DNA of 64,000 nucleotides from Pseudomonas spelaei (lineage in GTDB: Bacteria; Pseudomonadota; Gammaproteobacteria; Pseudomonadales; Pseudomonadaceae): the NCBI RefSeq assembly GCF_009724245.1, contig NZ_WNNK01000010.1, positions 152,380 through 216,379 of the forward strand, written 5' to 3'. Shown in pieces: positions 16,684 to 27,362 of this stretch. Position numbers and translations under genes: made by a program. Within the stretch, counting starts at the first letter, position 1; each line of letters begins with the position of its first letter. The notes under the pieces are model-generated. The model saw only the letters and a list, made by a program, of their open reading frames with translations. It made no database searches and was not told the DNA's origin.

Positions 16684-18090
16684 TCAGCCCGGATCACGAA
16701 ACCCTGGATGGAAGTCCTTGGGCACCGCCACGCTGACGCGACTGTTGGTCGCGATATCAATCCCTTCACTGGCCACTTCGGCCAGAAAGTCGATCTGCTC
16801 CGGCGTGATCACGTAAGGCGGCAGGAAGTACACCACGCTGCCCAGCGGTCGCAGCAGCGCGCCGCGTTCCAGGGCGTGTTCGAATACCTTGAGGCCACGG
16901 CGTTCTTGCCACGGGTAAGCGGCCTTGGTCGCCTTGTCCTGGACCATCTCGATGGCCAGCACCATGCCGGTCTGGCGCACTTCCGACACATGGGGATGAT
17001 CCACCAGGTGTGCGGTGGCCGTGGCCATGCGCTGGGCCAGGGCCTTGTTGTTTTCGATGACGTTGTCTTCTTCGAAGATATCCAGGGTCGCGAGGGCCGC
17101 CGCGCACGCCAGCGGGTTGCCGGTGTAGCTGTGGGAGTGCAGGAACGCGCGCAAGGTCGGGTAGTCGTCGTAGAAGGCGCTGTAGACGTCTTCGGTCGTC
17201 ACCACGGCCGCCAGGGGCAGATAGCCGCCGGTCAACGCCTTGGACAGGCAGAGGAAGTCCGGGCGAATACCGGCCTGCTCACAGGCGAACATCGTCCCGG
17301 TGCGGCCGAAGCCCACGGCGATTTCGTCGTGGATCAGGTGCACGCCATAACGATCGCAGGCTTCGCGCAGCAGCTTGAGGTACACCGGGTGATACATGCG
17401 CATGCCGCCGGCGCCCTGGATCAGCGGTTCGACGATCACGGCGGCGACGGTGTCGTGGTTTTCGGCCAGGGTCTGCTCCATGGCCAGGAACATGGCGCGC
17501 GAATGCTCTTCCCAGCTCATGCCTTCGGGGCGCAGGTAGCAGTCGGGGCTCGGCACCTTGATGGTGTCCAGCAACAAGGCCTTGTAGGTTTCGGTGAACA
17601 GCGGCACATCACCTACCGACATCGCGGCGATGGTTTCGCCGTGGTAGCTGTTGGTCAGGGTGACAAAGCGCTTCTTGTTCGGCAGGCCACGGTTGAGCCA
17701 ATAGTGAAAGCTCATCTTCAGCGCGACTTCGATACATGACGAACCGTTGTCGGCGTAGAAGCAGCGGGTCAGGCCTTCAGGTGTCATCTTCACCAGGCGC
17801 TCGGACAGTTCGATCACCGGCTGGTGGCTGAAGCCGGCAAGGATCACGTGTTCCAGTTGGTCCACCTGGTCCTTGATACGCTGGTTGATACGCGGGTTGG
17901 CGTGGCCAAACACGTTGACCCACCAGGAGCTGACGGCATCGAGGTAGCGTTTGCCTTCGAAGTCTTCCAGCCACACGCCTTCACCGCGCTTGATGGGAAT
18001 CAGCGGCAGTTGCTGGTGGTCTTTCATCTGGGTGCAGGGATGCCACAGCACCGCAAGGTCGCGTTGCATCCACTGATTATTCAAACCCAT
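16684..18090 (-). CDS. bioA: Adenosylmethionine-8-amino-7-oxononanoate aminotransferase
   Basis: A 468-residue class III PLP aminotransferase that makes 7,8-diaminopelargonate in biotin synthesis, with SAM as amino donor. The PLP lysine lies in FLCLSKALTGGYLPLAAV; NDSYHGETIAAMSVG-like and LIHDEIAVGFGRTGT segments are present. ATG 18090 (MGLNNQWMQR) was chosen over ATG 18096 because AGGAG is then 7 bases upstream. Other biotin genes are not in the window. Confidence 0.93.
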   Translation of the reverse strand: MGLNNQWMQRDLAVLWHPCTQMKDHQQLPLIPIKRGEGVWLEDFEGKRYLDAVSSWWVNVFGHANPRINQRIKDQVDQLEHVILAGFSHQPVIELSERLVKMTPEGLTRCFYADNGSSCIEVALKMSFHYWLNRGLPNKKRFVTLTNSYHGETIAAMSVGDVPLFTETYKALLLDTIKVPSPDCYLRPEGMSWEEHSRAMFLAMEQTLAENHDTVAAVIVEPLIQGAGGMRMYHPVYLKLLREACDRYGVHLIHDEIAVGFGRTGTMFACEQAGIRPDFLCLSKALTGGYLPLAAVVTTEDVYSAFYDDYPTLRAFLHSHSYTGNPLACAAALATLDIFEEDNVIENNKALAQRMATATAHLVDHPHVSEVRQTGMVLAIEMVQDKATKAAYPWQERRGLKVFEHALERGALLRPLGSVVYFLPPYVITPEQIDFLAEVASEGIDIATNSRVSVAVPKDFHPGFRDPG

Positions 18091-18371
18091 GGTCATTCTC
18101 CTCGAAGCGGCTCGCAACCTGTGCGGGCGAAACAATCGCGCAAGCCTATGCAATGCCAGGCTGTGTCACAACCCATTGCGCGCTTGAAGGCGCAATTGGT
18201 ACTAAAAGCAGGACGGTCTGTCACGTTTCTCCTGAATAGTCCTTAATCCCTGGTTAATTTACTGTTCATACGCTCAAGATCGTATTTCTCGATATTTCAA
18301 AGCGAAATTTTGGGCTTTAATTCGATAGGTAAACCGCTAGTCTTGGGCGCAGCTCTTACGGGATTGGGTAC

Positions 18372-18923
18372 ATGCAACTACGTAATTCATCGGCCCGCTA
18401 CGGATGGGTCAGCATTGTTTTGCACTGGGGCATCGCCCTGGTGGTGTTTGGTTTGTTCGCGTTGGGCTTGTGGATGGTCGGTCTCGACTACTACAGCGCC
18501 TGGCGTAAAGACGCCCCCGACTTGCACAAAAGCATTGGCATCACGTTGTTCGCCATCATGCTGGTGCGGATCGTCTGGCGCTTGATCAGCCCGCCACCAC
18601 CTCCGCTTGCCAGCTATAGCCGCATGACTCGTATAGGTGCAGCATTTGGCCACGCGTTCCTTTATCTCGGGCTGTTTGCCGTGATGATTGCCGGTTACCT
18701 GATTTCCACCGCAGACGGTGTCGGGATTCCGGTGTTTGGCCTGTTTGAAATTCCTGCGCTGGTTTCCGGTCTACCGGACCAGGCAGACGTAGCCGGCGTG
18801 GTGCATTTGTACCTGGCTTGGGTGCTGGTGGTGTTTGCCGGTCTCCATGGCGTGGCTGCTCTGAAACACCACTTTATTGATCGTGATGCGACCCTGGTTC
18901 GTATGCTGGGGCGCAAAGCCTGA
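18372..18923 (+). CDS. Cytochrome b561-type membrane protein
   Basis: A 183-residue four-helix b-type cytochrome. Candidate haem ligands are the His in [36 protein letters not shown] and [14 protein letters not shown]. The family moves electrons between quinol or superoxide and periplasmic acceptors. Its last base overlaps the first possible start of the YceI gene; the cytochrome b561-YceI pair is common. The 281 bp before it are AT-rich and should hold the promoter. Confidence 0.88.
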   Translation: MQLRNSSARYGWVSIVLHWGIALVVFGLFALGLWMVGLDYYSAWRKDAPDLHKSIGITLFAIMLVRIVWRLISPPPPPLASYSRMTRIGAAFGHAFLYLGLFAVMIAGYLISTADGVGIPVFGLFEIPALVSGLPDQADVAGVVHLYLAWVLVVFAGLHGVAALKHHFIDRDATLVRMLGRKA

Positions 18924-18955
18924 TGTTCAACCTCGACTCACAAGGAATAGAAAGC

Positions 18956-19555
18956 ATGTTGAAAAAGACTCTCGCCGCTCTGGCCATCGGTTCTGCTCTG
19001 CTGACTGCCGGTCAGGCGATGGCAGCTGATTACGTGATCGACAAGGAAGGCCAGCACGCCTTCGTCGACTTCAAGATCAGCCACTTGGGCTACAGCTACA
19101 TCACCGGTACCTTCAAGGACCTGGACGGCAAGTTCAGCTTTGATGCTGCCAAGCCTGAAGATGCCAAGATTGAAGTTAACGTTCGCACCGCCAGTGTTTT
19201 CAGTAACCACGCCGAGCGCGACAAGCACGTCAACAGCAAGGACTTCCTGGAGTCGGGCAAATTCCCTGACGCCAAGTTCGTGTCCACCAGCGTCAAGCCA
19301 ACCGGTAAGAATGCTGATGGCAAGCAGACTGCTGATGTGACCGGTGACCTGACTTTCCACGGTGTGACCAAGCCAATCGTGGTCAAGGCAACCTTCCTGG
19401 GTGAAGGCAAGGATCCATGGGGTGGCTACCGTGCCGGTTTTGAAGGCACCACCAACATCAGCCGCAAGGAATTCAACAAGGATGGTATGGACGTTGGTCC
19501 ACAGTCCGACAACGTTCAGTTGTACATCACGTTTGAAGGTGTGAAAGCGAAGTAA
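18956..19555 (+). CDS. YceI-family periplasmic lipid-binding protein
   Basis: A 199-residue protein whose signal peptide ([19 protein letters not shown]...AMA) ends near residue 23, followed by the lipocalin-like YceI domain ([20 protein letters not shown] to the end). YceI proteins bind isoprenoid chains such as quinones in the periplasm, which fits the cytochrome b561 neighbour. ATG 18956 was chosen because AAGGAA lies 8-9 bases upstream and a signal peptide begins there; ATG 18923 would add 11 polar residues before it. Confidence 0.9.
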   Translation: MLKKTLAALAIGSALLTAGQAMAADYVIDKEGQHAFVDFKISHLGYSYITGTFKDLDGKFSFDAAKPEDAKIEVNVRTASVFSNHAERDKHVNSKDFLESGKFPDAKFVSTSVKPTGKNADGKQTADVTGDLTFHGVTKPIVVKATFLGEGKDPWGGYRAGFEGTTNISRKEFNKDGMDVGPQSDNVQLYITFEGVKAK

Positions 19556-19575
19556 TTTTCGCTGCGTCAATGATA

Positions 19576-19602
19576 AACGCCGACCTCAGGGTCGGCGTTT
19601 TG
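19576..19602 (+). terminator. Rho-independent terminator after the YceI gene
   Basis: Stem AACGCCGAC (19576-19584) with GTCGGCGTT (19591-19599), loop CTCAGG, followed by a short T run. It lies 20 bases after the stop. Confidence 0.85.
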
Positions 19603-19613
19603 CTGTCGATCTT

Positions 19614-20498
19614 TTATAGGTTGCCTTGGTACTCGGCGACCTGTCCTTTGAGCCACACCAGTAATGATGATATTTGGATTGATCGTTTGCTGTCGGTGGG
19701 CCAGACCAGAAAGTATCGTGATGAATGCTCTGGTTCCACATCAGTCAGTTTGACCAATTCCCCGCGCTCAATCAGCGCCTGGGCAATCGAGCGTCGGGTC
19801 AGTGCAATACCGTAACCCAGCTTGACGGCCTCAAGCAGTAATGTGGAGTCGGTGAATTCCAGAATGGAGGGCGGGCGTTGACCGTCGATTCCTGCAGCGC
19901 TGAGCCAGACCGGCCAGCTTTCACTGGCATGCAGCAGGGGTTGTTCCAGTACGGCCTGCGCAGTGGTTGGCAGTGCACCGCCGTTGAATCCGGGAGCGGC
20001 GACTACCAGCAATGAATCAACCATCAGGGGTTCGCAATGCACATCGGGCCATTGGCCGTGACCGAAGCGGATTGCACAATCCACCAGCCCCTGCTCAAAA
20101 CCGACAAACTCCATGGTGGAGGCCAGTTTAAGGTGCAGGTTGGGGTTGGCGTTCATGAAGCCTTTGAGCCGAGGCAGTAGCCAAAACAGGCCATACGAGG
20201 GCAGGACCGACACGGTCAGTTGTGCATGCTTGGCCTTCGCCTGAAGCCTCTCGGTGACCCCGGCGATCTCTCCCAGCGCCTGTCGGATCTGATAGGCGTA
20301 GACACGGCCCTCATCGGTCAACACCAATGAGCGCCCGCTGCGCGTGACCAGTGCCACGTCGAGGTACTCTTCCAGAGAGCGGATCTGATGGCTGACGGCA
20401 CTGTGGGTGACATGCAGTTCCAGCGCAGCCTGGCTCACCTTGCCCAATCGGGCGAGTGCTTCAAAGGCCCGCAATGCGGCGAGGGGAGGGAGCTTCAA
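19614..20498 (-). CDS. LysR-type regulator (GcvA/AmpR-like group)
   Basis: A 294-residue LysR protein beginning MKLPPLAALRAFEALARLGK, with HTH in residues 5-65 (VTHSAVSHQIRSLEEYL) and an effector domain after it. It resembles the GcvA/AmpR branch. It is divergent from the small NTF2-like gene at 20623, its likely target. In the gap, GGCTA-ATAA-TAGCC (20523-20536) is a possible half of its operator. Its effector is unknown. Confidence 0.85.
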   Translation of the reverse strand: MKLPPLAALRAFEALARLGKVSQAALELHVTHSAVSHQIRSLEEYLDVALVTRSGRSLVLTDEGRVYAYQIRQALGEIAGVTERLQAKAKHAQLTVSVLPSYGLFWLLPRLKGFMNANPNLHLKLASTMEFVGFEQGLVDCAIRFGHGQWPDVHCEPLMVDSLLVVAAPGFNGGALPTTAQAVLEQPLLHASESWPVWLSAAGIDGQRPPSILEFTDSTLLLEAVKLGYGIALTRRSIAQALIERGELVKLTDVEPEHSSRYFLVWPTDSKRSIQISSLLVWLKGQVAEYQGNL

Positions 20499-20622
20499 TA
20501 GGTGAATTCCATTTACATAAAAGGCTAATAATAGCCGCTATACCTGAACAAGTGCGCTGCTGATAATTAATGGTGTGTGCTTCATTTAAATAACACGCCG
20601 TTAAAACATCAGGGAGACAAGT

Positions 20623-20997
20623 ATGGTTATTCATGAAATTCAGAGCATGTTGAAAGAGTATTTTGATGTGTTGCAAACCCAGGATTTAAATAAATTCGAT
20701 CAGGTTTTTCATCCTGGCTCGGTGCTGTATTCCGCGCAGGATGGGCAAGTGACCGTACGCCCCTTCGCCGAGTATCGTGCCATGGTTCAGGGCCGAAAGT
20801 CGCCCCAGGAAGGTGATTTTGCTCGATTGGACGAGGTGTTGATGATTGATGTGATGTCTGCGGAAATGGCCATGGTCAAAGTTCGCCTGCGCCTGTTCGA
20901 TAACATCATGGTGGATTACTTGAACTTGATGAAAGTTGACGGCCGTTGGACTGTTTTTGCCAAGCTCTTTCATAAGGTGGGTGTGGCTGTCGATTAA
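20623..20997 (+). CDS. NTF2-like / lumazine-binding-type small protein
   Basis: A 124-residue protein with the cone-shaped NTF2-like pattern: a long first helix (IHEIQSMLKEYFDVLQTQDLN), then VFHPGSVLYSAQDG and a C-terminal strand KVDGRWTVFAKLFHKV. It resembles the putative lumazine-binding branch, which includes small enzymes and binding proteins of unknown role. There is no export signal. AGGGAGAC lies upstream of ATG. The upstream region is AT-rich compared with neighbours. No specific function can be given. Confidence 0.65.
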   Translation: MVIHEIQSMLKEYFDVLQTQDLNKFDQVFHPGSVLYSAQDGQVTVRPFAEYRAMVQGRKSPQEGDFARLDEVLMIDVMSAEMAMVKVRLRLFDNIMVDYLNLMKVDGRWTVFAKLFHKVGVAVD

Positions 20998-21019
20998 CAA
21001 GAAAAGAGCCAGATGTAAA

Positions 21020-21050
21020 AACGCCCCGAACGTGTCGGGGCGTTTTTTTT
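21020..21050. terminator. Bidirectional terminator between the NTF2-like gene and rhlE
   Basis: Stem AACGCCCCGA (21020-21029) with TCGGGGCGTT (21034-21043) and loop ACGT/ACGTG, T run to the right and A run to the left, serving both convergent genes. Confidence 0.9.
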
Positions 21051-21062
21051 TGCTCTAAAAAC

Positions 21063-22946
21063 TCAGCGGTTGCGGGTCAGCAGCGCTGGTTTTTCACCGC
21101 GAGGACGGCCTGGCAATTGATCCAACTGCTCAGGTGTCAGGGTCCGATCGCTTTTCGACTCTTTGTGAATGATCTTCGGCGCAGGGCCGCCGCGCGGGTT
21201 TTGCACGGCGGGCTCTGACAAACGTGGTTGATCATCACGGGCCGGGCGACGGTTGCGCGACTCTTCGCGACGGGCTTGACCGTCACGAGGTGCACCGTTG
21301 CGTGGGCCGCTGCGCTTGGCCGGTGGAGTGCCGGTAGTGGCGCCGTTGCTGCTGCGCGGACCGTTCTGGCGCCCTTGTGGCTGGCCGGTGCCGGTGCGTG
21401 GAGCACCTGCACCTGCACCCGGTGCCGGGGCACCTGGACGACGGCCACGGCCCTGGGCCGGTTTGGCCTGGGGCACGTAGTCAACGCGGTTACCGAAGTT
21501 GTCCACATCGTCGTCGAGGAACTCGTCCGGTGCACGGTCAGCGGCAGCGCGTGGAGGCTGGCTCGGCTGGCGCTGTTCGCGGGCCGGGGTGCCTTCACGT
21601 GGCTTTTGCTCACGGGCCGGGCGTTCGCCACGGGCAGCGGCAGGTTTGTCCTTGCCACCCTTGTCCTTGCCTTTGTCTTTACGACCGCCACCACCACCGC
21701 CGCCGTTCGGGCCATCGCCCTTCGGACCGCGTGGGTTGTTGCGTGGGTTACGCACGTCCGGACGCTCGCGCACTTCCGGCTTCTCGGCTTCCACGGCGCT
21801 GGAATCGAAGCCCATCAGGTCGCCGTCGGCGATTTTCTGCTTGGTCATGCGTTCGATGCTTTTGAGCAGCTTCTCTTCGTCCGGTGCGACCAGGGAAATG
21901 GCCTCGCCCGAACGACCGGCACGGCCAGTACGGCCGATACGGTGTACGTAGTCTTCGTCGACGTTTGGCAGTTCGAAGTTGACCACGTGCGGCAGTTGGT
22001 CGATATCCAGGCCGCGAGCGGCGATATCGGTGGCAACCAGGATGCGTACGCTACCGGCCTTGAAGTCGGCCAGGGCTTTGGTCCGCGCGTTCTGGCTCTT
22101 GTTGCCGTGGATGGCGACGGCGGTGAGGCCGTGCTTGTCCAGGTACTCGGCCAGGCGGTTGGCGCCATGCTTGGTGCGGGTGAAGACCAGGACCTGTTCC
22201 CAGGCGCCAGCGGTAATCAGGTGCGCCAGCAGCGAACGTTTGTGGCTGGCCGGCAGACGGAATACGCGCTGCTCGATGCGCTCGACCGTGGTGTTCGGCG
22301 GCGTGACTTCAATGCGCTCGGGGTTGTGCAACAACTTGCCCGCCAAAGCGGTGATGTCGTTGGAGAACGTCGCCGAGAACAGCAGGTTCTGGCGCTTGGC
22401 CGGCAGGCGCGCGAGCACTTTCTTCACGTCATGGACAAAGCCCATGTCGAGCATGCGGTCGGCTTCGTCCAGCACGAGGATTTCCACGTGGGACAGGTCG
22501 ACGCTGCCTTGGCCGCACAGGTCGAGCAAGCGGCCAGGGCAGGCCACCAGTACGTCGACACCACGGGACATGGCCTGAACCTGTGGGTTCATGCCGACGC
22601 CGCCGAAGATGCAGGCGCTGACGAACTTCAAGTCGCGGGCATACAGCTTGAAGCTGTCATGTACCTGGGCGGCGAGTTCGCGGGTAGGGGTCAGGACCAG
22701 TACGCGCGGTTGGCGCGGGCCGTGACGCTGGGATTTGTCCGGGTGACCGTTGGGGAACAACCGCTCCAGGATCGGAAGGGCGAAGCCGCCGGTTTTACCA
22801 GTACCTGTCTGTGCCGCAACCATCAGGTCGCGACCTTGCAACACGGCGGGGATAGCCCGCTGTTGCACCGGAGTAGGCTCGGTATAGCCCGCTGCCTCGA
22901 TGGCGCGGACTAAAGCCTCGGAGAGACCGAGGGAAGCAAAGGACAT
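21063..22946 (-). CDS. rhlE: DEAD-box RNA helicase RhlE
   Basis: A 627-residue ATP-dependent RNA helicase. The Q motif is in [12 protein letters not shown]...[10 protein letters not shown], the Walker A is [11 protein letters not shown], the DEAD box [13 protein letters not shown], then LLFSATF and the C-terminal [11 protein letters not shown]. From about residue 385 to the end is a long low-complexity tail rich in Arg, Gly, Lys and Pro, which in this family binds RNA. It acts in ribosome assembly and RNA turnover. The product is longer than E. coli RhlE because of this tail. Confidence 0.92.
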   Translation of the reverse strand: MSFASLGLSEALVRAIEAAGYTEPTPVQQRAIPAVLQGRDLMVAAQTGTGKTGGFALPILERLFPNGHPDKSQRHGPRQPRVLVLTPTRELAAQVHDSFKLYARDLKFVSACIFGGVGMNPQVQAMSRGVDVLVACPGRLLDLCGQGSVDLSHVEILVLDEADRMLDMGFVHDVKKVLARLPAKRQNLLFSATFSNDITALAGKLLHNPERIEVTPPNTTVERIEQRVFRLPASHKRSLLAHLITAGAWEQVLVFTRTKHGANRLAEYLDKHGLTAVAIHGNKSQNARTKALADFKAGSVRILVATDIAARGLDIDQLPHVVNFELPNVDEDYVHRIGRTGRAGRSGEAISLVAPDEEKLLKSIERMTKQKIADGDLMGFDSSAVEAEKPEVRERPDVRNPRNNPRGPKGDGPNGGGGGGGRKDKGKDKGGKDKPAAARGERPAREQKPREGTPAREQRQPSQPPRAAADRAPDEFLDDDVDNFGNRVDYVPQAKPAQGRGRRPGAPAPGAGAGAPRTGTGQPQGRQNGPRSSNGATTGTPPAKRSGPRNGAPRDGQARREESRNRRPARDDQPRLSEPAVQNPRGGPAPKIIHKESKSDRTLTPEQLDQLPGRPRGEKPALLTRNR

Positions 22947-23168
22947 GAGTAATCCTGTTTTAGTTAGGGCTTGGCCCAGAGGGATAGTCTTGCCTGGCGC
23001 GAATGGCGTTTAGATGAACGCAATCCCGTCCGGTCCTGCTGGGGCTGGCAGGCACCTCGATGGCTCGCGCGGGGCTGGAAAGCTGCGCAGTAGCGGGTTC
23101 GGGTGTCTTTTGCAGACCCAAGCGTCCGGGCGTAAGCCTGGCGGAAAGGCCGGAGTATAACAGAGCAA

Positions 23169-23972
23169 TCACTGCGCGCTGCTTTCCTGCTGCTCAACGG
23201 TTTGCACAGGCCCGGGCAATGCGGCTGTTTCACTGTTTGCACTGGCATATTTAGCGCTCAAGGCCGCGTAGGCGGGCTCTTGCTTGAAGCGTTTGAGTTC
23301 GGCGCCAAAGCGTTGTACCAGCAGGTCCATGCCCGCACCCCGGCGTACGGCGAGGAATTGCTGCTGGCGGCTGACCACCGTCGGGGCCTGGCTGACCTTG
23401 TGTTCCAGCCCAAGCTGCTTGACCAGATGCTGACCCACCCGTCGATCAGTAATCAGCAAATCGATGCGCCCGCGCAGTAATTTGCCGAAGTTGGCCTCAT
23501 GGCTGGGGGCCGGCTCGTGGTTGAACAGGGTGGAATCGCTGAATTGCGGGCTATAGAGGTAGCCCGGCGAGGTGCCGATGGTCAGGCCGCGCAGGTCATC
23601 AAGTGTCTGGAACGTGTGTGGGCGCTCGTTGGCGTAGAACAGCACGAATTCGACTTGGGACAGCGGCTCGCTGGGGTAGAGCAGCATGGCGTCCCGTTCA
23701 TGGCTATGGAAAATATCCAGCGCACCGTCGGCCTGGCCCTGGTCGAGCATGGCCAGGCAACGTTTCCAGGGCAGGAACTGCCATTGCACATCGATACCCA
23801 GGCGCTGAAAGACGATCACAGTGGTTTCGTAATCCAGCCCGCGCATGGTGCCGTTTTCTTCGTATACGTAAGGTGCCCAGGGCTCGGTGACAATGCGCAG
23901 TTTCTCGCCTTGGGCGGTCAGGCTCAGGCAAGCAAAAAGAACGGCTGTCAACAGCTGGAGAATGACGGGCAT
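23169..23972 (-). CDS. Orphan periplasmic solute-binding protein, family 3
   Basis: A 267-residue protein with an N-terminal signal peptide (MPVILQLLTAVLFACLSLTA) and the family 3 binding fold: LRIVTEPWAPYVYEENGTMRG, then IDVQWQFLPWKRCLAML, and GLTIGTSPGYLYS. It most likely binds an amino acid or similar polar ligand. No permease or ATPase genes are nearby, and no sensor domain follows, so its partner is unknown. Confidence 0.8.
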   Translation of the reverse strand: MPVILQLLTAVLFACLSLTAQGEKLRIVTEPWAPYVYEENGTMRGLDYETTVIVFQRLGIDVQWQFLPWKRCLAMLDQGQADGALDIFHSHERDAMLLYPSEPLSQVEFVLFYANERPHTFQTLDDLRGLTIGTSPGYLYSPQFSDSTLFNHEPAPSHEANFGKLLRGRIDLLITDRRVGQHLVKQLGLEHKVSQAPTVVSRQQQFLAVRRGAGMDLLVQRFGAELKRFKQEPAYAALSAKYASANSETAALPGPVQTVEQQESSAQ

Positions 23973-24102
23973 GCCCTGAGGTTACGACTGTCTCAGGCTA
24001 AAGAGAAGCTCTGGAACGGGGATCTTCGAGCATCAATACTGAACTTTTATTGCGCCGCCAGCCCTTGGGTGAATAAGGGCCGGTGGGGCAGGGAGGCAAG
24101 TA

Positions 24103-24948
24103 TCAGCGGGGCAGCTTGAGGTTGTTCCACACCGCCAGGCTCGGTTCGGCCTGGTTCAGGGTGTAGAAGTGCAACCCTGGGGCGCCGCCTTGCAGCAGAC
24201 GCTCGCACATTTGGGTGATGACCTGTTCGCCGAACGCCTGGATGCTCTTGACGTCATCGCCGTAGGCTTCCAGTTGTTTGCGAACCCAGCGTGGGATTTC
24301 CGCGCCACAGGCATCAGAGAAGCGCGCCAGCTTGCTGTAGTTGGTGATAGGCATGATGCCCGGCACGATCGGAATGTTCACACCCATGGCCCGTACACGC
24401 TCGACGAAGTAGAAGTAGCTGTCGGCGTTGAAGAAGTACTGGGTGATCGCACTGTTGGCGCCGGCGTTGGCCTTGCGCACGAAGTTCTGCAGATCGTCTT
24501 CGAAGTTGCGCGCCTGGGGGTGCATCTCCGGGTAAGCGGCCACTTCGATATGGAAGTGATCACCGGTCTCTTCACGAATGAAACTCACCAGATCATTGGC
24601 GTAGCGCAGCTCACCGCTGGCCATGCCCATGCCGGACGGCAGGTCGCCGCGCAGAGCGACGATGCGCTGGATGCCAGCACTTTTGTACTGGGTCAGCAGG
24701 CTGCGCAGGTCAGCCTTACTGTCGCCCACGCAGGACAAATGCGGAGCGGCCGGGACTTTGACTTCGCTTTCCAGCTGCAGCACGGTGTTGATCGTGCGGT
24801 CACGGGTCGAGCCACCGGCACCGTAGGTGCAGGAGAAGAAATCGGGGTTGTAGCTGGCCAACTGACGGGCAGTGGCGAGCAGTTTTTCATGCCCAGCATC
24901 GGTCTTGGTCGGGAAGAACTCGAAGCTGTAGCGACGGTCTTGGGACAT
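24103..24948 (-). CDS. metF: 5,10-methylenetetrahydrofolate reductase
   Basis: A 281-residue FAD TIM-barrel enzyme that reduces methylene-THF to methyl-THF, the methyl donor for methionine. It begins MSQDRRYSFEFFPTKTDAG; the FEFFPTK and TYGAGGSTRDRT segments are typical. ATG 24948 was chosen because an AGGG lies 8 bases upstream, whereas ATG 24954 would be one base from it. It follows ahcY on the same strand after 176 bp that include a REP doublet, so it may share the riboswitch-controlled transcript. Confidence 0.94.
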   Translation of the reverse strand: MSQDRRYSFEFFPTKTDAGHEKLLATARQLASYNPDFFSCTYGAGGSTRDRTINTVLQLESEVKVPAAPHLSCVGDSKADLRSLLTQYKSAGIQRIVALRGDLPSGMGMASGELRYANDLVSFIREETGDHFHIEVAAYPEMHPQARNFEDDLQNFVRKANAGANSAITQYFFNADSYFYFVERVRAMGVNIPIVPGIMPITNYSKLARFSDACGAEIPRWVRKQLEAYGDDVKSIQAFGEQVITQMCERLLQGGAPGLHFYTLNQAEPSLAVWNNLKLPR

Positions 24949-25012
24949 GGTCATACCCTGGGGAACTCGAAAGCCTGAAAGGCATACACAATCGATGTGG
25001 GCACCGGGCTTG

Positions 25013-25100
25013 TGTGGGAGCCGGGCTTGCCCGCGATGCAGGCACCTCGGTGTTACAGCGATACCGAGGTGATGCTATCGCAGGCAAGCCAGCTCCCACA
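25013..25100. repeat. REP doublet between ahcY and metF
   Basis: Inverted arms TGTGGGAGCCGGGCTTGCCC (left) and GCAAGCCAGCTCCCACA (right). The two arms belong to different subtypes (GCCCGCGAT against ATCGCAGGC). An inner stem ACCTCGG / CCGAGGT lies between them. Confidence 0.85.
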
Positions 25101-25124
25101 TGAAGCCGGCGCCTGCAAGGTCGA

Positions 25125-26792
<1,668 letters not shown>

Positions 26793-26860
26793 TCATAGAG
26801 CTTGGGGCCGGCCTCTGCCATGATGTTGCCCATCATTCGGCAAGACGCTTTGGAGTGACC

Positions 26861-27265
26861 ATGAACTTCCACACCCGCAAATGGGTAAAACCCGAAGACC
26901 TCAACCCCAACGGCACCCTGTTCGGTGGCAGCCTGCTGCGCTGGATCGACGAAGAGGCCGCGATTTACGCCATCGTTCAACTGGGTAACCAGCGGGTGGT
27001 GACCAAATACATCTCCGAAATCAACTTCGTCAGCGCCTCGCGCCAGGGCGATATCATCGAACTGGGCATCACTGCCACTGAGTTCGGTCGTACCTCGATT
27101 ACCTTGACTTGCGAAGTGCGCAACAAGATCACCCGCAAAAGTATCCTGACCGTTGAAAAAATGGTCTTCGTCAACCTGGGTGAAGATGGCCTTCCGGCAC
27201 CGCATGGCCGAACCGAGATCAAGTACGTGAAGGATCAGTTCCAGGAAGACGGCATCAGCGAATAA
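26861..27265 (+). CDS. Hotdog-fold acyl-CoA thioesterase (YciA-like)
   Basis: A 134-residue hotdog protein. PNGTLFGGSLLRWIDEEAAI (near residues 14-33) holds the helix and catalytic Asp typical of acyl-CoA hydrolases of the YciA/Acot group. The C-terminal strands follow. It probably hydrolyses acyl-CoA in the cytoplasm; chain length is unknown. ATG 26861 fits the family start (MNFHTRKWVKPEDLNPN); a longer frame from 26726 adds 45 unrelated residues over the divergent ahcY promoter. It is divergent from ahcY. Confidence 0.87.
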   Translation: MNFHTRKWVKPEDLNPNGTLFGGSLLRWIDEEAAIYAIVQLGNQRVVTKYISEINFVSASRQGDIIELGITATEFGRTSITLTCEVRNKITRKSILTVEKMVFVNLGEDGLPAPHGRTEIKYVKDQFQEDGISE

Positions 27266-27272
27266 GTCAGTG

Positions 27273-27302
27273 CCGGAATGATTGTTAACCAAATCATTCC
27301 GG
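27273..27302 (+). terminator. Hairpin after the thioesterase gene
   Basis: CCGGAATGATT (27273-27283) and AATCATTCCGG (27292-27302) are perfect 11-bp arms with an 8-base loop containing GTTAAC. It starts 7 bases after the stop; the T tract (ATCTTTT) begins 7 bases later, so it is a weak intrinsic terminator or an operator for the next gene. Confidence 0.6.
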
Positions 27303-27315
27303 GTGGATCTTTTCC

Positions 27316-27358
27316 GGGCTCTCTCGTCACTCAGGACTACACCCTGTAGAGAGAGTCC
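27316..27358 (+). promoter_or_regulatory. Stem that could hide the ribosome binding site of the exoU-like gene
   Basis: GGGCTCTCTC (27316-27325) can pair with GAGAGAGTCC (27349-27358) over 10 bp with one G-U pair and a 23-base loop. The only plausible Shine-Dalgarno sequence, GAGAG, is within the right arm, 7 bases before ATG 27363. This may repress translation until the stem opens. Confidence 0.45.
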
Positions 27359-27362
27359 ACGG

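Noticed and set aside
18091..18371. Small gene or riboswitch in the bioA / cytochrome b561 gap
   Set aside because: AT-rich and probably promoter DNA; no open frame with a ribosome binding site or known RNA fold was seen.
21228..22913. Long open frame opposite rhlE (561 codons)
   Set aside because: It is a shadow of the high-GC helicase gene; the product has no recognisable domain.
24059..24084. Hairpin downstream of metF as an intrinsic terminator
   Set aside because: Stem is present (CCAGCCCTT with AAGGGCCGG) but no U run follows on the minus-strand transcript.
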